Assembly (NCBI RefSeq): GCF_003347665.1
Contig: NZ_QDGA01000022.1
Location: forward strand, 6,819 to 70,818
DNA from: Microvirga calopogonii
GTDB lineage: Bacteria > Pseudomonadota > Alphaproteobacteria > Rhizobiales > Beijerinckiaceae
DNA length: 64,000 nucleotides
Reading direction: 5' to 3'
Shown here: positions 54,631 through 63,120 of the stretch, piece after piece
Layout: the number at the start of each line of letters is the position of its first letter
Numbering within the stretch: position 1 is the first letter of the stretch
Translations under genes and position numbers: made by a program
The notes under the pieces: model-generated
What the model was told of the DNA's origin: nothing
What the model saw: the letters and a program-made list of their open reading frames with translations, nothing else
Database searches by the model: none

Positions 54631-54762
54631 ATCGCCCCCATAAGCTAAGTTTCAGCCCGCTGTTGTCTATCACAGGCCGAATCAGCCGATGAAGGTTCGG
54701 CCTAACATCCACAGGCCTTTTCCCTACCCCCCGCGCACGAAGATGGGATCAGCCTTGTTCGC

Positions 54763-54795
54763 GGGTACTCACGCTGGGTACGCGCTTGGGCACGC
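54763..54795 (+). repeat. Right array of three GGGTACGC-like boxes
   Basis: GGGTACTC (54763), GGGTACGC (54776) and GGGCACGC (54788) have the same orientation and the same 13/12-bp spacing as the left array at 48407-48439. The array ends 63 bp before attR. The pair of arrays forms matching arms at both ends of the element. Confidence 0.75.
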
Positions 54796-54858
54796 AGCCA
54801 GCTTAAGACTTTAATTAAGATGTTGATCTTGTGGGCAATTTTCTATGCCCAGAAACAT

Positions 54859-54933
<75 letters not shown>

Positions 54934-55082
54934 ACAGATGTGGCGTGTACATAATCGGCCAGATGGCGGCTGGCAACACCGTTTTGCGCGAGGTCGGATA
55001 TCTCGAAGAAAGACCGAATTCTCCCCTTGCGGCGCCCCCGCGCCACCGCTATAAGACCGGCCTCCCGGGAATTTCTCGGTGT

Positions 55083-55159
55083 CGGAGTGTAGCGCAGTCT
55101 GGTAGCGCACCACGTTCGGGACGTGGGGGTCGCAGGTTCAAATCCTGCCACTCCGACCA
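55083..55159 (+). tRNA. tRNA-Pro (CGG anticodon)
   Basis: 77 bases including CCA. Acceptor CGGAGTG/CACTCCG, anticodon stem CCACG/CGTGG with loop TTCGGGA (anticodon CGG), and T loop GGTTCAAATCC. Reads CCG codons. Confidence 0.95.
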
Positions 55160-55197
55160 TTCTTCTCACGATCGAAATCGTCGATTGAGCTGCGGGG

Positions 55198-55218
55198 CAT
55201 CATCCCCGTGGGATGATG
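55198..55218. terminator. Hairpin between tRNA-Pro and the convergent gene
   Basis: CATCATCCC-CGT-GGGATGATG, a perfect 9-bp stem, lies 38 bp after tRNA-Pro and 36 bp before the end of the convergent gene at 55255. It probably terminates transcription from both sides. Confidence 0.55.
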
Positions 55219-55254
55219 TTCGGTTTCCGACTAGGCGCCCTACCCCGTCGCTTC

Positions 55255-55578
55255 TCAATGGGTCGAAAAGCGCCCCTCCTCCTGATAGGTTTCATAGTGA
55301 AGGGTCTGTGCCGGCATCGCCTCGAGCTGACGCGGAGACTTCGGCCAATCCTGGGGTGTCTCGTTGGTTTGGGGCATGTAACGCGGACGGAAACGCAAGT
55401 CGACGAGGCTGCGGAGTTCCGGGGCCGCCAAGTCCAGCACATTCGCATCGCGCCAGCGGCGATGCAGCTTGGCCTTGCCGAACATCCGGCTCCAGAAGCC
55501 CATCACCTCTTCCTCGACCTGCAGGACAATGCGGCCGGTGAAGGTTTTGCGAAGATTGAAACGTCCCGTCAGAGCCAT
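55255..55578 (-). CDS. Conserved hypothetical protein
   Basis: 107 residues with a GAGGAG site before the start. MALTGRFNLRKTFTGRIVLQVEEEV opens with strand-like sequence, then FWSRMFGKAKLHRRWRDANVLDLAAPELRSLVDLRFRPRYMP is basic and aromatic. There is no membrane segment. I do not recognise the family, but codon use and ribosome site look like a real chromosomal gene. Confidence 0.7.
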   Translation of the reverse strand: MALTGRFNLRKTFTGRIVLQVEEEVMGFWSRMFGKAKLHRRWRDANVLDLAAPELRSLVDLRFRPRYMPQTNETPQDWPKSPRQLEAMPAQTLHYETYQEEGRFSTH

Positions 55579-55899
55579 TCGACTCTCCTCAACTCTCGAT
55601 TCTTCAAAAACGCAGATCGCCTAAAGTGCAACTGCCGATCAAGACTGCCCCAACCCTGGCCTTGGCATCAGTTGAATGCATTCCTGTTAGCCAATGCCGT
55701 TGCACAGTAAGGGTTCCGGCCATTCCACTATCGACAAGTTGTCACAGGAGCGATGTGCGTCAGGTCACGAACGCGTGCCGCTCGATATTGAATTAGGCGC
55801 TCTGCATGAAGGTTCAGCGGAGGGGGCGATCAAAATATTGGGAGGAGAAAAGTCTGTGAGGCTCATCCGAAGCGCCGAACATCTCGTCGGCGATTGACG
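55579..55899. other. Intergenic, no gene seen
   Basis: About 320 bases without a supported gene, RNA or strong hairpin. Confidence 0.4.
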
Positions 55900-55971
55900 T
55901 CACGCGCGACGCGGCTTGGACGTGAGATCGATGGTGACGAGCTGACCGGTTTTCGGATCGAGGATGGTCAT
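55900..55971 (-). CDS. Possible 23-residue small protein
   Basis: A short frame reads MTILDPKTGQLVTIDLTSKP followed by RRA and a stop. It has a strong AGGGGG site five to six bases before the ATG and a composition (strand, turn, strand, basic tail) that looks selected rather than random. It lies alone between two larger genes. Function unknown. Confidence 0.4.
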   Translation of the reverse strand: MTILDPKTGQLVTIDLTSKPRRA

Positions 55972-56174
55972 GAAAGCCCCCTGTTCTGTTGGCGTAGGAG
56001 AAACGCCCAAGTCGTGGGCCGGATCAGAGCGAGTTGGGAACGTGGTAAGCAACTCGTTACCGGAAGCTTCGCGTTGAAGGCTGGGAAGATCGAAGCCGAG
56101 CCTGTATCGGGACTTCGCTCACGGGCGGATCGGCCAAGCCATCCGCTCCACCATCTGCAGCTTGGAGACCCTTG

Positions 56175-56576
56175 ATGAACACCACTCGGCTCGAAACCGT
56201 CTGGGCCCCGCGCCTTCTCAGCATCCTGCGCATCGTCGCTGCCCTCATCTTCATGGCGCATGGAACGCAGAAGCTCCTCGGCTTTCCGATCTCTCCCAAT
56301 CCTGGACCGGCGGCCTTCAGCCTTCCCTGGATTGCGGGCGTTCTGGAGCTCTTGGGCGGAGCCCTCCTGATCCCCGGCCTGTTCGTGCGCCCGGTTGCTT
56401 TCGTGCTCTCGGGCCTCATGGCTGCCGCCTATTGGATTGCCCATGCTCCGCGCAGCTTCTACCCCGTTCTGAACGGCGGCGATGCGGCCATTCTCTATTG
56501 CTTCGTGTTCCTGTTCATCGCAGCGGCCGGCGGCGGCGCATGGAGCCTGGATCGAGCCCTCCGCGGCAGCCGCTAG
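56175..56576 (+). CDS. DoxX family membrane protein
   Basis: 133 residues. RLLSILRIVAALIFMAHGTQKLLGFP is the DoxX signature at the first helix. Helices follow at about 46-66 (PWIAGVLELLGGALLIPGLF), 70-88 and 105-122 (AILYCFVFLFIAAAGGGAW). The short N-terminus and HGTQKL motif place it in the common DoxX/YphA group, distinct from the DoxX protein at 33493. The role is uncertain; links to thiol/redox stress are known for the family. Confidence 0.9.
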   Translation: MNTTRLETVWAPRLLSILRIVAALIFMAHGTQKLLGFPISPNPGPAAFSLPWIAGVLELLGGALLIPGLFVRPVAFVLSGLMAAAYWIAHAPRSFYPVLNGGDAAILYCFVFLFIAAAGGGAWSLDRALRGSR

Positions 56577-56647
56577 AGCATCGGACCCGAAGTGGACCTG
56601 CACTTTCGGGATCGCGTCACCGCTCAGTTCCTTGGGCGCATCGTGTA

Positions 56648-56678
56648 AAAACCGGATCCACTTGTCCGCACGATGCGC
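56648..56678. repeat. Dispersed 31-bp intergenic repeat, copy 1
   Basis: A degenerate copy (two differences) of the repeat found twice at 58733-58825: AAAACCGG-TCCACTT-TCCGCACGATGCGC. Such sequences are spread through intergenic DNA in Hyphomicrobiales genomes. Confidence 0.75.
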
Positions 56679-56740
56679 TCGGCCTGACGGCACGGGCCGA
56701 AGAGATGGAGGGCGAGCCGCAGAGAGACCTTTCCCTCTTC

Positions 56741-57439
56741 CTATTCAGGCTTCGTGCCCGTCGGGCGGCGAAGACGCTCGTCCTCCAACTCGACGTGGAG
56801 CGTATGGTCGCCATCATCTTCATCGAAGGGAATCGGCATGAGATCCGTGGTCAGCCCCGTGGTGGTTGAAGCGGCAGCGCCGATGGGAGGAGCGGGAGCT
56901 TCATCCTCTTCCCTTGCCGCCGCCCTCGTCTCTTCGCCCGGTTCGATCTCGCCCTCGTCGTCGAGAATGCGCACGACCCTGTCCCTTTGCGTCTCATCAA
57001 CCTTCACAGTCACGAGCGCGCCGCCGCGGCGGACGCCTTCCGCGTAATTCTGCGCTTCCTCGTCGCCGAGCCCGGCATCGACCAGTGCGCCTGCGAGGCC
57101 GCCGACGGCAGCCCCGGCGCCGGCTCCCACGAGTGTCGAGACGATCCACCCCGCGGCGATCACGGGCCCGAAGCCCGGAACGGCAACCGTGCCGAGCCCT
57201 GCCAGAAGGCCGGCTCCAGCCCCGGCGACCGTGCCGGCTGCCGCAGTGGCCCCGGCGAATTCGTGTGGCGCCCCCTCCTTGTCGAAGGAGCGTGTCGCGC
57301 GATGCGTATAGGCATCGTCGAAATTGTTGGAGACGAGGCTGATCTCGAAATTCGGAACATGGGCCGCCTCCAGCCGCTCCACTGCCCGCGCGGCTTCGTC
57401 GTAAGTGTCGAAGAACGCGGTGATCCTGCGCTCAGCCAT
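56741..57439 (-). CDS. General-stress (YflT-like) domain protein with glycine zipper
   Basis: 232 residues from the ATG at 57439, preceded by GGAGGG. The N-terminal part (MAERRITAFFDTYDEAARAVERLEAAHVPNFEISLVSNN) matches the general stress protein 17M/YflT domain. A Gly/Ala-rich stretch at about 65-120 (TVAGAGAGLLAGLGTVAVPGFGPVIAAGWIVSTLVGAGAGAAVGGLAG) is a glycine-zipper membrane-active segment. A conserved GDEEAQNYAEGVRRGGALVTVKV region and an acidic disordered tail follow. It is probably a stress-induced envelope-associated protein. Confidence 0.8.
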   Translation of the reverse strand: MAERRITAFFDTYDEAARAVERLEAAHVPNFEISLVSNNFDDAYTHRATRSFDKEGAPHEFAGATAAAGTVAGAGAGLLAGLGTVAVPGFGPVIAAGWIVSTLVGAGAGAAVGGLAGALVDAGLGDEEAQNYAEGVRRGGALVTVKVDETQRDRVVRILDDEGEIEPGEETRAAAREEDEAPAPPIGAAASTTTGLTTDLMPIPFDEDDGDHTLHVELEDERLRRPTGTKPE

Positions 57440-57614
57440 GGGAGCCCTCCTGATTCTCGAATCGGTCGCAGGGCTAATGAGCGGCCAGGCGGGCAGGTTC
57501 CGCCCTGCGCATTGCCCCAGCGGATGCGCGTCCATGCCGCCTTCCGGTCGATGGCATTCCTTGATACATTCCAACAAAAGGTGCCCGGAAAGGGTGATTT
57601 GGGGGCTTCCCGTT

Positions 57615-57905
57615 ATGCGACATATCCACCTGGATGAAGGTTTGCGGCTGCGTTTTCCCGGCCGCAGCGAGGATTTCGATCAGGGCGTCGAAATCGGCAT
57701 GATTGCCGTTCTGATGGACCAGGGGTTGGGCGAATTCTCGCGCTGGATCGCGCGGTCGAACCTCAGCCAGGTCGAGGCCATCGCCAAGCAGATGGGCTAT
57801 CGGATCGAGGAAAACGGCGGCGACGAGGAATGGGCCGACGTCACCTTCCTGTATGGCTCCGCCAAGGCCAAGCCCAAGCTCCGGCTGGTGCACTCGGTCG
57901 GCTGA
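57615..57905 (+). CDS. Conserved hypothetical protein
   Basis: 96 residues from the ATG at 57615 (MRHIHLDEGLRLRFPGRSEDFDQGVEIGMIAVLM). The frame is open upstream, but the sequence there is not conserved-looking. An alpha/beta pattern with a central helix (QVEAIAKQMGYRIEENGGDEEWADVTFLYGS) suggests a small folded cytoplasmic protein. No catalytic motif. It converges on bioY, with a terminator between. Confidence 0.65.
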   Translation: MRHIHLDEGLRLRFPGRSEDFDQGVEIGMIAVLMDQGLGEFSRWIARSNLSQVEAIAKQMGYRIEENGGDEEWADVTFLYGSAKAKPKLRLVHSVG

Positions 57906-57937
57906 ACGAGCCGGCTCAGTTTGATCTCCAAAATGAA

Positions 57938-57959
57938 GAAGCCGCCCGAAGGCGGCTTC
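57938..57959. terminator. Bidirectional terminator between convergent genes
   Basis: GAAGCCGCC-CGAA-GGCGGCTTC, a perfect 9-bp stem with a tetraloop, followed on the minus strand by TTCATTTTGG. It can serve both the hypothetical gene and bioY. Confidence 0.8.
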
Positions 57960-57985
57960 CGGAACACGTCACGCTCGGGACCCGG

Positions 57986-58594
57986 TCAGGCCTTGGCGCC
58001 GCGGCGGGTCACGGACCAGGCCGCCTGCATCAAGGCCACGGCCAGGGCGGTCTTCACGACGGTTGCCGCCACGAAGGGAGCCGCACCCACGGTCCAGGCT
58101 TTCGCGAAGGGCATGACCAGCGACAGCTGACCCAGACCGAAGGCGAAGATCACCGCGTGACCGATGACCATCATGATGATGACGCGCGGGAGCGAACGAT
58201 CCCAACCACGCTCGGCCATGAAGCCCATCACAAAGGCTGCGGCCAGGAAGCCGATGAGGAAGCCGCCGGTGGGACCCATGAGATAGCCGATTCCGGCCGT
58301 CGGGCCAGCGAAGACCGGCATGCCCATGGCGCCCTGAGCGAGATAGAGACCGACGGTCGCGCCGCCGAGGCGCCAGCCGTACGATGCGCCGATGAGCAGC
58401 ACGACCAGGGTCTGCAGCGTCATGGGTACGTAAGGCAGGGGAACCTGAACCTTGGCGGAAAGGGTGAGAAGCGCCGTGCCGACAGCCATCAGAACGATGG
58501 CGCGGAGGGCCGCGAAGCGGGCATCGTCCCGGGACGGCCAGAGCAGGCCGACGAGGGTCGACGGAGAGGACAGCGAAGACACGCCGGTCGTCAT
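57986..58594 (-). CDS. bioY: Biotin transporter BioY (ECF S component)
   Basis: 202 residues from the ATG at 58594, with about six transmembrane helices. Family signatures are clear: VPLPYVPMTLQTLVVLLIGASYGWRLGGATVGLYLAQGAMGMPVFA and GPTGGFLIGFLAAAFVMGFMAERGW. BioY binds biotin in the membrane and works alone or with an ECF ATPase and T subunit; those genes (bioM, bioN) are not adjacent here. No riboswitch-like element is seen upstream, only intergenic repeats. Confidence 0.95.
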   Translation of the reverse strand: MTTGVSSLSSPSTLVGLLWPSRDDARFAALRAIVLMAVGTALLTLSAKVQVPLPYVPMTLQTLVVLLIGASYGWRLGGATVGLYLAQGAMGMPVFAGPTAGIGYLMGPTGGFLIGFLAAAFVMGFMAERGWDRSLPRVIIMMVIGHAVIFAFGLGQLSLVMPFAKAWTVGAAPFVAATVVKTALAVALMQAAWSVTRRGAKA

Positions 58595-58732
58595 GAATTG
58601 AATCTCCAGATCGTTCCGCCATTCGCGCGGCGGCTCATGAAGCCTTATAAGGAGGTCCGGCCCTTGCCTCAAGCGAAGGTTCGGGCCTTTTGCCGGTGCT
58701 TGTGGACACGAATGGGCCCGATATCCGCTTCG

Positions 58733-58825
58733 AAAACCGGGTCCACTTTTCCGCACGATGCGCCGCTCTTTGAAGAGCGCATCGTTGGGCGCGGAAAACC
58801 GGGTCCACTTTTCCGCACGATGCGC
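58733..58825. repeat. Dispersed 31-bp intergenic repeat, copies 2 and 3
   Basis: Two identical copies at 58733-58763 and 58795-58825, in the same direction 62 bp apart, separated by a short hairpin (GCTCTT/AAGAGC). A third, diverged copy lies at 56648-56678. Confidence 0.85.
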
Positions 58826-58867
58826 TAGGAAGCGCTGGATGCCAATTGCCTCCATGAGGAATCCTGC

Positions 58868-59779
58868 ATGGCCGACGATCTCACCTTCGACATCCGCTCT
58901 CCTGCCCAATCGGGCGAATGCGTGCGGGTAAGTCCTCTTGTTCGCAGGATCGTCGCCAGGAATCCGGGGCCCATCACATTCACGGGGACCTGCAGCTATA
59001 TCGTCGGCACGGGGAACGTCGCCATCATCGATCCGGGCCCCGACGCGCCCGGCCACATCGAGACGCTTCTCGACGCGGTGCGGGGCGAGACGGTAACCCA
59101 CATCCTCGTGACACACACCCATAAGGACCATTCGCCCGCCGCCCGCGCCCTCAAGGCCGCCACGGGAGCCGAGATCGTCGGCTGCGCGCCTCATCACAGT
59201 GCCCGCCCCCTGTTCTCGGGCGAGATCAATTCGCTGGAAGCGAGTTCCGACAGGGATTACGCGCCCGACCGGGAAATGCGTGAGGGCGATGCGATCGAAG
59301 GTCCCGGCTGGACCCTGGAGGCGCTCGCGACTCCCGGGCACATGGCGAACCACCTCGCCTTCGTTCTGCCCGAGGAGAAGGCACTGTTCTCCGGCGATCA
59401 CGTGATGGCCTGGTCGACGACCGTGATCGCGCCGCCCGACGGCTCCATGAGCGCCTTCATGGAATCCCTCGACAAGCTGAAGGGCCGAGAGGAGACGCTC
59501 TATTGGCCCGGCCATGGCGGCCCGGTGCAGGAGCCTCAGCGATTCGTGCGGGCCCTCATCCACCATCGGCGCCAGCGCGAGGCCTCGATCCTCAACCGGC
59601 TCAAGGCCGGCGACCGGACGATCCCGGAGATCGTGGCGGCGATCTACCAGGGACTGAACCCGGCCCTGGTCGGGGCTGCAGGCCTTTCGGTCTTCGCACA
59701 TCTGGAAGATCTGGTCGCCAAGGGACAGGCGCGCGTCGAGGGCATACCCGCCCTGGACAGCGAGTACCGGCCTGCCTGA
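58868..59779 (+). CDS. Metallo-beta-lactamase fold hydrolase (LACTB2-like)
   Basis: 303 residues. The metal-binding motif THTHKDHS has His83, His85, Asp87 and His88; further ligands appear in TPGHMANHL and FSGDHVM, and YWPGHGGPV is the last conserved histidine. The C-terminal region (ASILNRLKAGDRTIPEIVAAIYQGLNPALVGAAGLSVFAHLEDLVAKG) is a winged-helix-like extension typical of the LACTB2/ribonuclease-like group. The substrate is not known (RNA or a thioester). Confidence 0.9.
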   Translation: MADDLTFDIRSPAQSGECVRVSPLVRRIVARNPGPITFTGTCSYIVGTGNVAIIDPGPDAPGHIETLLDAVRGETVTHILVTHTHKDHSPAARALKAATGAEIVGCAPHHSARPLFSGEINSLEASSDRDYAPDREMREGDAIEGPGWTLEALATPGHMANHLAFVLPEEKALFSGDHVMAWSTTVIAPPDGSMSAFMESLDKLKGREETLYWPGHGGPVQEPQRFVRALIHHRRQREASILNRLKAGDRTIPEIVAAIYQGLNPALVGAAGLSVFAHLEDLVAKGQARVEGIPALDSEYRPA

Positions 59780-60559
59780 TCAGCGCACGGCGATCGCCAG
59801 GTTCGAGGCCTCCTCGAGGAAGTCACGGATATAGCCCGCATTGGCACCCAGATCGTGGCTGCCGAAGCGTGAAGCCGAGCGGATGTCGATGCGTGTGCCG
59901 TCGACGCGCGGCCGGACCCGGACCGTGATGTCGCTCGGCATCTTGAGCAGGCGCGAACGGTCGACCGCCTCCAGCCGCCCGAGCCCGATGCGCCCGCCGG
60001 GCGGCACGGCCTCGATCACCTGCCAGCCAAGATTGTGGGCGGCCTTCTCCACGATGGCGAAGGCCTCATCCGGGCCGATATCCAGCGTGAGCGGGGCGAT
60101 CTGCACATAGGAGGCCCGCTGCATCTCCCGCGCCTCCGGTGCAACATCGGGTGGAATGCGCCCGTCACGGGCCTGGAGCGCAGCACGCGAGCGGGAAAAG
60201 GCCGGCGGATCGTCCGTGTCGGTGCTGACATCGGTGATCGGCGGCAGGGTGGCGGCCTTGAGCGCCATCAAGCCCGGATAGGCGAGAACGAGCGCCGCGA
60301 TGATCAGCCCTTTGACGGCGCTGCCCAGTCCCCGGCGCCCCTCCTGCCAGATGCGGACGAAGCCCAGCAGGGCCATGGCGACCGCCAGGAGCGCAATCGC
60401 AATGCCTGCGCCGAGCGCGATGAAGCCCGATTGATAATCGATCCGGCCGAAGCGGATCAGCAACACGGCAAGCACGGTCACGACAAGCGCGAACGACGCC
60501 AGGGCGGGAGACCATTTGGCCGGGCGTGAGACCGGTTCTTCGATGATGAGACGGCGCAT
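59780..60559 (-). CDS. DUF1499 family membrane protein
   Basis: 259 residues with three N-terminal transmembrane segments (about 18-38, 46-68, 82-100) and a C-terminal DUF1499 domain from about 145 (YVQIAPLTLDIGPDEAFAIVEKAAHNLGWQVIEAV ... VRPRVDGTRIDIRSASRFGSHDLGANAGYIRDFLEE). The domain's function is unknown. Its start overlaps the M48 protease stop by one base (TGATG), so the two are translationally coupled. Confidence 0.88.
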   Translation of the reverse strand: MRRLIIEEPVSRPAKWSPALASFALVVTVLAVLLIRFGRIDYQSGFIALGAGIAIALLAVAMALLGFVRIWQEGRRGLGSAVKGLIIAALVLAYPGLMALKAATLPPITDVSTDTDDPPAFSRSRAALQARDGRIPPDVAPEAREMQRASYVQIAPLTLDIGPDEAFAIVEKAAHNLGWQVIEAVPPGGRIGLGRLEAVDRSRLLKMPSDITVRVRPRVDGTRIDIRSASRFGSHDLGANAGYIRDFLEEASNLAIAVR

Positions 60560-61641
60560 CAGGTCGTCTTACAAATCTCTTTGAGCGCGCGCCACTCCTC
60601 TTGATCGAGAAGCGGCTCGCCTTGACGGGACGGCACCTGTTTTTCCAAAGCTTTCAGCCGTTGATCGGTAACCGGGTGGGTAGACAGAAAAGCCGGAATT
60701 CTGAAATCGTTCCCGTCTTCCTCTTTATCCTCGCCTTCGATGCGTTTGAGCAACAGGGCCATGGGATGAGCGGGCCGCCCCAGAGCCGTCATCGTGTGTC
60801 CGGCGAAACTGTCTGCGGCCGCTTCGGCGTCGCGGGAATAAGCGCTGTCGATGAGATAACGGCTGACGAAGACGATGGCTCCGCCTCCCGTCACGTCGCC
60901 GAACAGGAGACCGAGCAGATACGAGGTGCCGCCGGCCTGGATCATTTTGCGCAGTCCATCCCGATGGAAGACATGGCCCATTTCATGACCCAGCACGCCT
61001 GCGACCTCATCGGCGGATTCGGCTTTGTCGAGAAGCGCACTGAACAGGTAGATCCGGCCACCGGGCAGCGCGATGGCATTGGGAACCTTGGATTCGAGCA
61101 CCGCGATATCGACATCGACCGGCATATTGTGATTTTTGCGCAAGTGCGCCGTCAACGTCTTCAGGGCGGCGAGGCCGCGCGGCTCCTCACAGATCTTTCC
61201 GCTGAAGATCGCCCTCACCTGGTTGTCGACCGCCGTTCCCAGACGGCGTTCATAAGAGGCCGGGATGAGCGGCGTCAGCCGCTCCGCCAGGATGGGCAGC
61301 AGATAGAAGACGCACAGGATGATGGACGCGGCAGCGCCAGCCGACCAGAACAGGATTCGTCCGGTCCGTTCCCGGGCATGGCCCGTCTCGAGTTGGCGGC
61401 AATGAAGCCGGATGGCCGCCTGATCGGCCGCATCGATGACATCGAGCCGGGCGAGGGGCGACCCGCTCTCGCAGGTCAGTCGCAACACCCCATCGGGGGC
61501 GTCCTTCCGCCTCACCGCGCCGACGGGCCATGAGGCGATCCAGTCGCCTCCCTCATGGATATCGAGACTGGATGCGGTGAGGTTCAGGGAGACCACCCTG
61601 CGGCGGGCGCTCTCCCCGTCATAGAACACCGCATCCGTCAT
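60559..61641 (-). CDS. M48 family metallopeptidase
   Basis: 360 residues. The zinc motif HEMGH is at 219-223, with the third ligand likely in the AEAAADSFAGH segment about 60 residues further. A transmembrane helix at about 98-120 (RILFWSAGAAASIILCVFYLL) anchors it in the membrane, with the protease domain on the far side. The Pro-Gly-Gly-Arg stretch LPGGRIYLFSALLDKAESADEVAGVLGHEMGH is the family core. It lies between the YjgN-type and DUF1499 genes, forming an operon that suggests a joint envelope-quality role. Confidence 0.93.
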   Translation of the reverse strand: MTDAVFYDGESARRRVVSLNLTASSLDIHEGGDWIASWPVGAVRRKDAPDGVLRLTCESGSPLARLDVIDAADQAAIRLHCRQLETGHARERTGRILFWSAGAAASIILCVFYLLPILAERLTPLIPASYERRLGTAVDNQVRAIFSGKICEEPRGLAALKTLTAHLRKNHNMPVDVDIAVLESKVPNAIALPGGRIYLFSALLDKAESADEVAGVLGHEMGHVFHRDGLRKMIQAGGTSYLLGLLFGDVTGGGAIVFVSRYLIDSAYSRDAEAAADSFAGHTMTALGRPAHPMALLLKRIEGEDKEEDGNDFRIPAFLSTHPVTDQRLKALEKQVPSRQGEPLLDQEEWRALKEICKTT

Positions 61642-61649
61642 GGCTCACC

Positions 61650-62921
61650 TCATATGCCGACGTTGAAGTCGAGTGCGTCGGCAAGGCCTTCGCCAAGTAC
61701 TCCGGACGGTTGACCCGCCGCCACGGCGGCATCGACCGAGCGCAAATTCGCAACCGCCGTCGTCGTGACGATGGCAGCCCACAGGCCGCGTCCGAAGAAG
61801 TAACGTTGAAGGACGCCAAGGCCCATGAGCACGGCGAGATATGCAAGAGCGATCAGAAGACCGACGCTCACAGACGCCCAGGACATTTCCTCGATATCAC
61901 GCATAGCTTCGATCGCTTCCTGAAAGAATGCTCCGAAGAGCAAGTAGCAAGCTGCTGCGACAATGCCGAGAATCGTGAGGAATCCGATAGATGAGAAGAT
62001 CAGCTTCAAGAACAGCCCGTAGAAAGTGCGTCGACGAAGCTTGCTGGCGAGCGTCACCTCTCCGAATTTCAACCCGTCAATCTGCCAGCGTGTGAAAACG
62101 GCCATTGCAAGCGGGAGGAGGATAAGAGGGACGACAATTAGGAAGAATGGGATGAGTTGAGCGGCAATGTTCCCAATAGCAACAGTTCCCCCTTTCGAGC
62201 GGAGAACTGCATCGTCGCTAGAGACCAGCAATGCCCCCAGACCGGCTATCAGTAATGGAATGCCGAAGACCAGGACAATTCCTAGCGCCCAGATCCACCA
62301 TCCGCGTTTGAAAAGCGACCAGCCCGTCCCGACAAAATCACCCTGAACATTGCCGAAATAGGTGTGGCGCATGCGGTAGCGCTCCAGGGAAGCCATCGCC
62401 CATGGCAGGGTGAGGCCGAGCGTCAGCAGGGTCGCGACATCCCACAGGATCGCTCGCCCGGCATAAGCCCAGCCAGCCCCCTTCATCCAGAACCGCACCC
62501 CGCGAAACACCGTCCGACTCGCCCGATACTTGCGGGCGCGATAGCTGCCGAAATGCGCCAGCACATACATGACGAGGACCAATGGCACGCTGGCGAAGGC
62601 ATAGCGCTCCTCGGCCATGAAAGTGAGAATAAAGTAGGCGATGTAGAGCGGCGCGAGGACAGCGAGGGCGATCAGAAAGCCGATCAGCAGTTCCTTCGCC
62701 GTGCCCGTATATTCAAACGACTCGCCCTCGACCTGCGTATTTGCCCAGAGATGGCGCCGCAGCTTTGTAATCATCCAGAAGCGATAGAATCCGAAGGTCG
62801 GAATCTGGAACAGGCTTCCGGCGATCAGGAGCTTGAGGAACTCACGCCCGCGTCCGGAAAAAGCCATGGGAGAGGCCTGCGGTGCAGTGAGTGGGAAACC
62901 AGGGTCGTACGAGGTCGTCAT
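61650..62921 (-). CDS. DUF898 (YjgN) family membrane protein
   Basis: 423 residues with about eight transmembrane helices. The repeated YjgN motif is seen at FSGRGREFLKLLIAGSLFQIPTFGFYRFWMITKLRRHLWANTQVEGESFEYTGTAKELLIGF and again at SRTVFRGVRFWMKGAGWAYAGRAILWDVATLLTLGLTLPWAMASLERYRMRHTYFGN. The function is unknown, though YjgN and M48 genes are often paired. It is the first gene of the minus-strand operon, ending 8 bp before the protease start. Confidence 0.88.
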   Translation of the reverse strand: MTTSYDPGFPLTAPQASPMAFSGRGREFLKLLIAGSLFQIPTFGFYRFWMITKLRRHLWANTQVEGESFEYTGTAKELLIGFLIALAVLAPLYIAYFILTFMAEERYAFASVPLVLVMYVLAHFGSYRARKYRASRTVFRGVRFWMKGAGWAYAGRAILWDVATLLTLGLTLPWAMASLERYRMRHTYFGNVQGDFVGTGWSLFKRGWWIWALGIVLVFGIPLLIAGLGALLVSSDDAVLRSKGGTVAIGNIAAQLIPFFLIVVPLILLPLAMAVFTRWQIDGLKFGEVTLASKLRRRTFYGLFLKLIFSSIGFLTILGIVAAACYLLFGAFFQEAIEAMRDIEEMSWASVSVGLLIALAYLAVLMGLGVLQRYFFGRGLWAAIVTTTAVANLRSVDAAVAAGQPSGVLGEGLADALDFNVGI

Positions 62922-63120
62922 CGGCCTTATCCTTCCAGAAAGATAAGGTCATATTTAACATAATAACACATCATTAACAGGAATGTTGGTGACTGAATCC
63001 TTCAGCATCCACGACAATTCCATATGGATGAGAAGCCAGATGGCACGCCAGCTTTCCACAGGGATGACGACGCGGATCGTATCGATGTAAACTATCCCCG
63101 ATTACAGGAGCCCAAAGCCT

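Noticed and set aside
58595-58867. Possible riboswitch or biotin-operator upstream of bioY
   Set aside because: The region is filled by dispersed intergenic repeats; I see no BioR-like palindrome or known riboswitch layout.
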